A model generated the notes under the pieces. It was not told where the DNA came from, did no database searches, and worked only from the letters and a program-made list of their open reading frames with translations. 64,000 nt of DNA, from NCBI GenBank assembly GCA_019055375.1, contig JAHQIW010005931.1, positions 62,001 to 126,000 of the forward strand. The letters are read 5' to 3'. This DNA comes from Parelaphostrongylus tenuis. Lineage: Eukaryota > Nematoda > Chromadorea > Rhabditida > Metastrongylidae. Shown one piece after another: positions 1 through 10,100 of this stretch. Numbering within the stretch: the first letter of the stretch is position 1; every line of letters starts with the position of its first letter. The translations under genes and the position numbers were made by a program.

Positions 1-584
1 GAATGCTTGAATAGCTGGCTAGAGCCCCACGTGGTCGGTTTTTTAGGAAAGAAATATGGATATAGATGCATCTATCCTCGGACCTCCCTCTTTGAGGGAT
101 CCCGCCCAGTCAGTCGCGAGTGCACGTGGCGCGTCCCCAGGTGTTGCATAGGGGGATAAACGCGAACCAAAGGCGACCGTGTGCTTCCCAGAAACGCAGG
201 AGGATTCAAAGGATGAGCTCCCTGCTTCTGCAGCACCGACTTGACAAAACTTATTTATACTAGCCAATCGACCAAAAGCCTGCAATCAAGCGGCTGGGAA
301 GTAGATGGGAGGCGGTTAGGAGTCGCCTCCAACAAATAAGCTCCTCCCGCTCCTCCGAGACAGACTGGCAAGTACTTGTGAATACACAGCCCCCCCCCCC
401 CCCCCCGTTTAAAGCGCCTGGTTAGCTATACGTTGGATTTGAAAATGCCAAAAACGGTAACAAATATGGGCCTCATTCCCCCGCCCCCGAAAGAGCCCCT
501 GGTACGGCAGCGCCAGGTAGGACGCATACGGAGAGGCTGCTAAAATCTTAGGGCCAAACTAGGCTGCCAAGATCGAAACGGACT
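1..584. other. Relatively G+C-rich block upstream of the retrotransposon endonuclease fragment
   Basis: No gene is recognised here. The block is richer in G+C than most of the window and includes a run of 17 C at 390-406. It runs directly into the RTE endonuclease reading frame, so part of it may be the 5' leader of that element; this is inference from position only. Reading frames in it have no recognisable motif. Confidence 0.4.
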
Positions 585-1209
585 AAAACAAAAATCTGCA
601 CCTACAATGCAAGAACTACTCACGAAGGCGCTGTAGAAGATCTCTTGATTCAAGCAAGAACGATATAGTGTACGACGTCACTGGCTTGCCTGAGACGAGA
701 AGACGCCGTCCTTTCCACGCTGTCTATGGCACCGAAGAAGAACTATTCCTTGGAACATGCGATCGCAGAGGTGTCGGCGGCGTTGGCGTCCTCGTTAAAT
801 CGAATTTGACCGTGAATATCGATTCGTTTGAGCAACTAACAACTCGTATTGGACGATTACGGTTGAAATGATGTGGTTCTATGTCGGCTATGACCATATT
901 CGTTGCTTACGCTCCAATATCAAGCTATGACGAAGACGATGTCGAAGCATTCTACATGGACCTAGAAAAATTCTCCAGAAAAGATCGCACATTCTTCAAG
1001 ATCATTGTCGGAGATTTTTATGCAAAAACTGGATGTGAAAGAACGTCTGAAGAACGTCACATGGGACCCACGGACTAGAATGGAATGAACAGGGTGAGAG
1101 GCTATCTAAGTTTATCATGACGACCCGAATTATCCATGGTCACTCACAATTCCCAAAGCCTGTATCTCAGCGCTGGACGTGGGAGTCTCCCAATGGAGAG
1201 TATCACCTG
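585..1209 (+). pseudogene. RTE-type retrotransposon endonuclease (APE-like) fragment, broken
   Basis: The plus-strand translation follows the apurinic/apyrimidinic endonuclease-like domain of RTE-clade non-LTR retrotransposons in order. It starts with KICTYNARTTHEGAVEDLL, then a GLPETRRR segment (the conserved E of ETR), then CDRRGVGGVGVLV, FVAYAPISSYDEDDVEAFYM, IVGDFYAKTG (family motif GDFNAK, with N changed to Y) and finally RWTWESPNGEYH. The endonuclease nicks target DNA to prime reverse transcription. The frame is interrupted near 665, at about 871 and near 1075, so it is dead. It stops at the expected NEID-type segment, where the sequence abuts an oppositely oriented reverse transcriptase. 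The family assignment is secure; whether this copy and the neighbouring RT were once a single insertion is not. Confidence 0.85.
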
Positions 1210-2948
1210 TATCACCTGTCGTCCCGTTGATCGTCGAGTGACTCGAGCGGGTACCAGCAACTCTTCCATTTTTCCCTATCGCGTGCAAGAGTAGCCCAGT
1301 GGGACCTCCTTGCTCTAGGAATTCGCTGAGCATCATATCTTTCTTCCATCGCTTTCGTGAAGAAATCGGACCAACGGGTCAGTGGTCTTCCTTTAGAGCG
1401 CTTGACGTCCCGAGGAATCCAGTCGGTAACGGCTCTCGTCCATCGGTTGTCGTTGAAGCGCATCACGTGTCCGGCCCACCTTATTTTCGATATCCTGGCG
1501 TGTAGAACGGCGTCTCTAATTTTCGATCGTTGACGTAGGTCGGAAGTTCGGATCCTTTGTCTCATTTGCGAAATACGAGATACTCCTAGCATCGACCTTT
1601 CGACTGCGCGTTCGATAACGGCAAGTGATCTTTCATCCTGCTTACGTAGCGACCAGGTTTCTGCTGCATACGTTAGGGCAGGGATAATTGTCGAGTCGAA
1701 AAGGTGGGCACGGAGTCGGATGTTCTTTGTCCTCTTCACTACATCTTCGATGCTCTTAAACGTTCCCCAAGCCGCTCGTTTCCTCCTGCTCAACTCTGGG
1801 GCTAGGTCGTTCATCATGTTGATTTCACGACCTAGATAGATGTAACTGGAGCATTCGGAAATTGTCGTTCCGTTGAGCGTGAATGGGGCATTAGAAACCC
1901 ATCCGTTCCTCATGAACATTGTTTTCGTTAGATTCAGTTAAAGACCGATCTTTCCACAGGCGTTATCGAAATTAGTCAACATTCGTTCCGCTTGGCTGAT
2001 GTTTGGTGTTATGAGAACGATATCGTCAGCAAAGCGAAGATGGTTTAATTGTCGACCGTCAATTTTCACTCCCATTTCGTCCCATTCTAATGTTCGCATG
2101 ACGTTTTGTAGGGTGGCAGTGAATAGTTTTGGCGATATTGTATCGCCTTGTCGAACCCCTCTTCTTACGTCAATGGTGATATTGTTGTAGAATGGAGATA
2201 TTCTGGTCGTGAAATCTTTATAAAGCTCACGAAGGATCATTATGTACTGAGTAGGGACGCCCTGGTTATCTAGAGCCTCTATAACCGCTTCTGTTTCCAC
2301 TGAATCAAAGGCTTTTTTCAGATCGATAAAAGTGAGACAGAGTGGTTGTTTGTACTCTCGCGAAACTTCAATGAGTCTTGTGATAGTGTGGATGTGGTCC
2401 TTGGTACTAAATCCTTTTCTGAACCCTGCTTGTTCGCATGGCTGTCCTTCGTCCAGTGTTCTGTCAATCCTGTTCAGGATGACTCGAGTAAAGAGTTTAT
2501 AGACAACGGACAGCAAGCAGATTGTGCAATAATTGCCTATGTCGTGAAGGTCTCCCTTTTTGAACAACAATACGGTCTTGCTGGTTTTCCATTGAATAGG
2601 GACCTTGCATTCTGACAGGTAGCGAGTGAAGAGCCGAGCCAGGGTGTTGATGAGAACTGGCGGCAGGTTCTTCAGGTGTTCTGGTCTAATCCTGTCTGGA
2701 CCGGGTGTTGTTCTGTTTTTCACCGACGATATAGCATGTCGGATTTCGGAAGGAAGGACCGGTGGAACGACATATTCGTCCTCTTTCAATTTATATGACG
2801 GTAAGAGAACATGGCCAGCGAAGAGATCCGAGTAGTACTGGTGGATGATTTTCTCCATAGCCCTTCTGGAAGCTGTAAGTGTCCCGTCAGGGTATCGGAG
2901 TGCAATCATCTTTGTTTTGCGTGTTTTGAGTGTTTTTTGCGGGGTTTC
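1201..2948 (-). pseudogene. RTE-type retrotransposon reverse transcriptase, 5'-truncated, one in-frame stop
   Basis: Read on the minus strand from about 2948 to the TGA at 1212-1214, this is the RT half of an RTE-clade LINE. Visible landmarks in order are RPEHLKNLPPVL, the AGFRKGFSTKDHI segment, motif A LTFIDLKKAFDS (catalytic D), motif B RGVRQGDTISP, motif C LRFADDIVLI (catalytic DD), and then the long RTE C-terminal region with KIRWAGHVMR and GRPLTRWSDFFTK. A single TAA at 1938-1940 splits the frame into parts of 323 and 235 residues, separated by six codons in the same phase. No endonuclease precedes it on this strand; homology fades near 2948. Downstream of the stop, AGGTGATAC occurs twice, like the short tandem tails of RTE elements. 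Apart from the stop the catalytic core looks intact, so the insertion is fairly young. Confidence 0.9.
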
Positions 2949-3009
2949 AAAAACAGTCGATCTTTTGATTTAGTTTTGATCTAACAGCAAAAAATCCATC
3001 GACTGAGGG

Positions 3010-3051
3010 GTGGTGATGGACCAGTGTCATTGTACACTGTTTCATCACCAC
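3010..3051. repeat. Small perfect-stem hairpin
   Basis: GTGGTGATG at 3010-3018 pairs exactly with CATCACCAC at 3043-3051, and the inner CAGTGT (3022-3027) pairs with ACACTG (3034-3039) around a six-base loop. The two stems are offset by short bulges. It lies in a G+C-rich patch just past the 5' side of the RT remnant. I see no gene around it; it may be a repeat tail or a structured RNA. Confidence 0.5.
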
Positions 3052-3054
3052 ATA

Positions 3055-4117
3055 CGCCTCCCTCCTTGCTTCAATGCAGGGCTGAATGTGGGGCGGGGGT
3101 CACTGACGAGGAGGACGTACCTCCGAAACACCGGTGTATGACCCTGGCGTAACAACCTCGTTTTTGAGCTTAAATCATTCTTTTTTGGAGTTCTATTTTC
3201 AGTTGTTCAAAATTTGTCTTATCGAAAGAGTACTAGCAATTTAAGAGATGGGTTTTGTCCAGCGGAATGTAAGCGAGATAGGAAAAAAAGCGTGTTCGAG
3301 TGAAACATAATTTTATTTTGGACTTCACAACGTTACTGAGGGATATTTTGAAAATCGGCCATTTAGGATTGTAGCCAGAGATTCAAGCTTTCGGATAATT
3401 ACTAACACTCTTATGAAACATTCTTCGAGCAAGTAATGTCAAATATTCATTTGTTCATTATAACCGAAAAGAACCCAAGCGCCTTGGAAAAGTCCTAGTT
3501 CGGCCACCTCCAAGATTACAATGAGAGTCATCTCGATCATAACTCCACGAGATTTATAAAGAAGAGGCAATCCTCGTTTAGCTGACGAAGAAATACGTAA
3601 AGTTCCCAACATTTTGATGGAGGATGAATGCGAAGACACGAGTTGAGAACAAGAGTGGCGGTATCCGTATAGTAGCTGTTATGACAACTCATGTCAATAA
3701 AAGTAAATGAGTAACTTGCCGTCAGTAAGGCTGAGTAGACTAACTATTCATTAAGATTTACTCAGCAATTTCACGAACGTGGTAAAAGTTGGCAACAAAA
3801 TGCTTACCAGCACAACTAAGGTCGTTATGCAATTTTACATGGCAGATATTAACATGAAACGTCCAATTTATGTAAGCACCCGTGAAAAAGACTGCAGTTA
3901 CTCTTCAATCAAGTGAATTTGGACAAGATCACTAGAAATAAACAACAAATCCTATGTGAACACCTCAGTGAGGTGACTCTATAACTTGTGACATCACAAA
4001 TGATACTCTCAAGTGGTAAAAAACATTCAGTCATTACTGGTGACATCGTCTTTTCAGCTCTATTTTGCACACTGCTTATAAAACACAAGTATCCGACATT
4101 CCTTCCACGAGTGGGGT
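3055..4117. other. Intergenic region downstream of the CoREST-like gene
   Basis: No convincing coding exon on either strand. Positions about 3209-3440 hold a decayed half of repeat family E (the TTTGTCCAGCGGAATG block, a GAAACATAATTTTATTTT block, then GATTCAAGCTTTCGGATAAT). The rest is A+T-rich sequence containing the 3' flank of the gene ending at 4118. A 66-codon minus-strand frame at 3439-3639 has no recognisable motif. Confidence 0.5.
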
Positions 4118-4122
4118 TTATT
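4117..4122 (-). promoter_or_regulatory. Candidate poly(A) signal AATAAA overlapping the stop codon
   Basis: The minus strand reads AAAAAATAAACCCC here, so the AATAAA hexamer shares bases with the TAA of the CoREST-like gene. If used, the 3' UTR would be only one or two dozen bases. No other AATAAA lies close downstream. Confidence 0.45.
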
Positions 4123-4132
4123 TTTTGAGCAC
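4118..4132 (-). CDS. rcor-like: CoREST-like gene, exon 9 (four codons and stop)
   Basis: A 95-bp intron separates this terminal coding segment from exon 8. After the acceptor TTTTATAG the frame reads V-L-K-K-stop, giving a C-terminus that aligns with the end of SANT2 in vertebrate CoREST (IDEVL). This small exon rests on phase, splice signal and that alignment. Confidence 0.7.
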   Translation of the reverse strand: MLKK

Positions 4133-7100
4133 CTATAAAATAGTTATAAAAAGCACAAGCATGATTTGAGAGCCAAAGGTTGTGAACAAAGTGGCTAAAC
4201 ACAATGAATATTTCTCAAAATGCAAACCTTATCAATATCGGGTTTCACTTCCATGTAAAAACTTTTTATCTGATCAGGAGTTTTTGTTCCAACAACCTCG
4301 GAAACTGCATCAAAGTCCTCTTCATATCGTATAAGGCCTGAGAAATCAAAAAATTGTAACAGTAGTCATTATGAAAAAGAAAACGCATAGATTTCTATTC
4401 ACGATAATAGAAGCATTGAAAAATCAAGGTATTCAAAATTTCAAGACATTCTCCTTCGCCTAAATCCAAGAACGACACCGACAATTTACATTCACAGTGC
4501 ACTAACGTATCTTAATCCTCTGTTACGAATCTGACTATGGGAAAGGGAAAAAAGTAACAAGGCTAGCACAACAAAGTATGACCTCATAAAGCTGCCCAAT
4601 GTAACAAGATACCATTTAGCGTGTCTGAGATACGGGGGAAGATACATTTCTCGGAACATGTGGAGTAGCGGAGTCGTATTACTTGACAACATTTCTCATC
4701 ATCAGCGCGAACATCAGAATATGTTTAGATGAGGACTTTATGGAATTCCGCAGAAATCCTCTATGACGTCATCATTGAGGATTTCAATGGCAAGGCGATA
4801 TCGAATAAAACGCTTAAAGAATATCACACCAGAATCCGTAGGTTAAATGATGATGACCAGCACTTCCAGTGAGCTCAAAAACTCATAGGCTTTGAAGGGC
4901 TGAGAGTGATTCTATAAGGCTGGTATAATACAGTATTCCCACAGCATTGTACGCTTTCAAAGTCGAGAATTCTCAATAAACGTCTGTCTCTGAATACTGA
5001 GTTGATCGTGCAATGTAACACAAGATATGAACAATCACAAGATCAGGCAAAAGTTGTAGCATCAGCAGAGAATTCACTGAAACAAGTTCTTGCAGAGATG
5101 AGAGCTATAGTATTGACGAATCTATAGCACAGCGGTAGGGGAAGAGCGCCAGCGAAAATTAGAGACATCAATAGTTTGTATATTGAAATTATCGCTATCC
5201 AGCGTCCCAATGAGACACGCAGTCAATACGATGATGATGCCGTTCACAGTACTCAATAAATTCGAGAGGTTTGTCCGTCTGCTCCATATCAAATCAGAGG
5301 TGGCGGGAACATTCTGGTCTACTCTTGACAGATTCTTTATCCTTCAGATCCTGTGAATGACCACTAAAGAAAACACTGACCAGAGAGGAGTAGACTCAAA
5401 CATATGAAGAGTCTATGGCCAGCCTGCATCGACACTATGGCTTAGCTTATCATTCCTTGATAGTCAGAACGCAGGAATTTCGATCAACAGAAGATTAACA
5501 GCACCGCTCCGTCTCATAAGAACACGCAGAGTGCAAGAGAACGTTTTGCGTCACTTCCTTATAACTACAAAATCTTTCTACTGAGTTCGGCAAACGTGGT
5601 CATGTAAGTTCTGAACGGCAGGGCCGTCCCCATTGAACAAATAAATATCCTTCGAGAGCAAGACAAAAAGTTTCACAACCAAAATGTCTTCACTCTACAA
5701 TAACATTCACACCAATGCAAGAAAAAATCAAGCAATAATTGGTAAGGATTCACATAGGAGTGAAAGTCGACAGTTGGCGCCTTGACAATGATATCTTCTT
5801 TGTAGCATCAATCATTAACTAACGAAAACCTCCCGACTTCGATAACGTGTGAGCAAAAAAACCGCGTTTGGTTAAACTTCCGACAAAGACGATTATGTGA
5901 AGCTTCTAAGTGCTTCACCTTTGTCTTCCAAATCAAAAAATCAATGCAGTAAGCAAATTTCAGGTTAGAAAGCATGGAACGGTCTGCTTGAAATGTTGAC
6001 AGGGGCATCGATAGATGTAGTAAGAGTAAGACCAAAAATACTCCGAGCCCGTCTCTCCGACTCTGCAGTTCCTGTATCTCAACGTATATGCCATAGATAC
6101 TAACTCATCTAAGAAGTGTGAAAAAAAATGCGGCATAACAGAATGCAACCGAAAGAGTAATGATTAGCGTATCCCCATCATCATACAAAAGAGATATAAA
6201 GTATCGGAAGTTCCGATCTAATCAGGTGACAAAATTTCCAAGATGTCGCCTTTTCACCCGATTAACAAAACTCAGATGGGCTAGCTAGAAATGTGTCTTA
6301 TCTCAACAGTAAATAATGTGCATAACACGAGTATCACCTATCAGATGGCCAGACTTCCTCGTGAAGAATCTGGTAAAAATACGATGACTTTCTTACCAGT
6401 GAGCTAACTGAGCTCATGATTTTACTTTTTCACACGAAAGAATGAAATAAGGGAATATATTGGGGTTATCCGAGTAATTGATGGACGGGATAAGTGATGA
6501 AAGCATAATGCGTTGTTTTTTGAGACTCAAAAAGGTACAGATCTTAGACAGATTTCAATAGGATGACATAAAAGCATGAACATATGCTATAACAAAGAAA
6601 TATCTACACGTTAAATAATGGCCACTCCGAAATGACCCACAACGAAATGCAACCATTCGCTCCTCTTCACTCCATTCATCGTACGCTTTTATTTTGTCGA
6701 GTTTTATCGGAAAGCTATCCTCGTCTTTTTTGTCAATGACCGTAAGATATCTAAACTAACTGATATAGCAACTATAAGAAATACATTGTGGCGAAAAAAG
6801 TCGAAAAACATTGTTCACAATCAGCCCGAAAATCTAAGACTGAATGCTATCTTAGATGCAATATTAAGAAAATAAAGAAGTATTGGCGTAGACAAGACTT
6901 AATATTTCTAAGTGACCTTTCAGGAGGTCAGCTGGAATAGGACACAGTAATCCGCATAAGCTCTATCGAGACCGTTGCCCTTCCGATGGTTTATTTTGTT
7001 GCCCAGAAGTTTTCCTAGTTCTTTTCCGTTGGATGGCACGGGATGAAGAAACGACGCCTTTGGCTGGACAAGAGTTTTCCATAAGAGTGTTAGTAATCAT

Positions 7101-10100
7101 TCGAAAGCTCAGATCTTTGGCTACTGCACTATGTAGCCGTTTTTTGAAAACATCCTTATATTGATAAGCTGTAAAATTCGAAATAACACTGCGTACTACG
7201 TCAGCTGTGCGTTCTTACTAATACTTCGCCGGAAGCACGGAAAACGCATGAACGTTTAGAGGAAATCTTGTAGTACAAAGTCATACGTTTTATCGAAGTT
7301 TATTTTGAAGCGAAGAAACAATTCCTGATTGATTAGCAAAAATCGCACCATACAAGTGAGCCGAATATGAGCCATCGACTGATCGCCGAATTGAAGTCGC
7401 GGACAGCCTCACTGCTCCTCCACCCCCTCCCCTCCTCCTAGCTTCTAAACTGGCCAAAAAACAAATGATCGCGCAGATGAAGCAACCTTCTTATTCCTGC
7501 TACACTGCAGAGAAACGGTCTTTTCAGAAAATATGCACAGTGTTGAAATCGCTGCATCTTGCGCTACCTAATGATTACAGATAGTTTGAAGGAAAGCTCT
7601 GTCCTGCGAGAAATAAGCGCGTGTGAAACACATGTTTCTTCTTCCACGGAAGCGTTACAGAAAGGAAACTTTTTGAAAAGTGCCAAGTAGCGTGCTAGCC
7701 AGAGATCTAAACTTTCGAATGATAACTAACAATTTTATGAAAAGTTATTTTCCGGCGAGAGAGATCGTTTCTTCTTCTAGTGCCGTCAAACAGAAAAGTA
7801 GCGTTTTTCTAAGACTATTTATAAACGATCAATACCCTGTTACAACAAGGATTTTGTGTTGTCGGTTAACTAGTGTAAGCTACAATCTGCATTTGTATAA
7901 ATTTACATAAAAAACTGTTTTCGCACGAGTTTACTAAGTAAAAATTCAAGTGGTGATCGACTGCTAATTTAATTCTGGTCGCTACAGTGAGTCACAGTGA
8001 TTATATGAGATGTGGGTGCATAAAAAATTGAAATAGAGGCGCATAAGTTAGAAAATACCTTCAAATGTTTATAGATAGTATCACGCATAGCACTGATACC
8101 AATAGAGAGACAGAGTGAAGTCTCCTCTAGAGTCGGGTCAAGTTCAAAACCTTGCATTTCTTCGAGTTTTCGAAGAATTATTGCTTATCACCTTGTGAGC
8201 TGCAATTCGGCAATACCTCCAGAGCATATGTCGTCCCATGGGCGCATCCCAAATTAGAGCGTGAATTACCTGAGAGAGTCCAGTCCATCGGTGAAACCTT
8301 CGGATCGTTGTGTTTTCATTGAGTATTCAAGACGAATGGCACGTGCGCGAACCTTAGCCAGTTCACACATCACCGCTCTGAAGGTAACAAATGCAAATAG
8401 AATTCGATACGATTTCCAAAAGCGACGATACAAACAAATGTTCCTAGTACTTGAAGCCCACTTCATCTCCTCATGACATTTCGTTTTTCGTATTTGAACA
8501 ATCTCCATTCCATCGATAACCTCCTTGTTATCAGGAGTGAACTCGTGATCAATACAGCTGGACATTCCAACAAAACTATGCGCTATGTCAAGCATGTCTG
8601 AAAATAAATGAATCTTTTTAGTTGCTTTGGATATAATTAGGTGAGAATCACTTCACCTTTAGGACAAGTTCGTCTCTTTCTCTGACGATTATTATCCAGT
8701 ACAGAGACAACACTGCAAGGACGATGTTTTCCAGACATTCTATAAAGAAAAAGAGCACGATATTGTAAAAAAAAAAGCCTGAAATGCCTAAAATCTCGCC
8801 TAAAATGAGTCCAGCACACCAAACATAGCTGAACATCGTCGACGAAGTACAATACTCGACAGTTTTCGCCGCAGTTATTGCACGTATCTGCTTCATTGTG
8901 TTGATCGTCAACACTAAACAGTACTTAAAGTCAAGACTTTCATAGATGATGGTTGCGAGGAAACGAAAAACGAATGCAAAAGTGCTGGGATCCCCTAAAT
9001 ATAGAAAAAATAGTCGACTAAGTTATATGAAGTAAATGCAGTGTCTTCAATGAACTGATCTGCATTGAAATTTAGGCGAGGCGAGGTCGCCGAAACGTCA
9101 GCCACGATTTCGAAGATGACATGCCAACCTCGCGCAAGCTTTGGATTAGTCTTTACCTTGGACTGTTCATATAGACCTTGATCAAAACAATAATCTGATA
9201 TGCCTGATAGATCTTTTGAGCCATGCATGTCGCCGGTTTATTATGGGTTTATATGCGCTTACATAGAGGAACCGCAGACGCGCTATCTACACATGCCATC
9301 AAGTGATAAAAATCACCAAAAATGGACAGCGTTGTACAGTCGATTGCTCTTGGCAGGTAATCGTTCAATAAACTATAATTATAAGGGATTGAAATTTGAG
9401 TGAAGACACTCGAAACGTATGGTATATATGTCACAGTTACCAGCCAAAATCAATCGAGTGTCCAACTCTGCCGGTTCGGTGAATCTCATCTCTCTGAAAG
9501 TGCCACTAGCAGACTACATGCATCACTCAAAAATAATTACTAAGCACACTATGATTTAAGCGTGGTTTCGACAAACACTCGAAACAAACAATCTAATCTT
9601 TTCTTTATTCAAAACTTACACAAGGTTGGTACTTTCTTTCTTTTCCTCGAAACTCGATGGCTAACGTTTCGGCGGCAACGCCTCGTCAGAGCTTAGACGT
9701 ATATACCATACCATATCTGACTACTCGGTTAATTTCGCATGCATCAAAAATCTAATAGAAGATAGTTCAACAGTCTAGTCACTCCGAAATACCCCACCTC
9801 ATTTAGTTTCACCATGACCAAAGTTTGACCAAAAACCCCGCCGCTCTCATAAAACTAAATGAGGTGGGGTTTTTCGGAACGACTAGGCCGCTGGTTTCTC
9901 ATCTATTGGATTTTTGATGCATGCAAAAATATAACCGAGTAATCAAATATGGTATAATATATAGATCCAGGCTCTGACGAAGGCGACGCCGCAGAAGTAT
10001 TAGCTATCGAGTTTTGAGAAAAGGAAGTACCATCCTCGCGCAAGTTTTGATTAAAGAAAAGGACAGTTCGTAAAAAATTTTGAATTCCTTAAATCATGCC

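Noticed and set aside
1299..2835. Plus-strand frames opposite the reverse transcriptase
   Set aside because: They are antisense shadows of the RT frame.
585..2948. Twin-priming inversion of a single RTE insertion
   Set aside because: Twin priming puts the inverted 5' part upstream of the RT; here the endonuclease lies beyond the 3' end of the RT.
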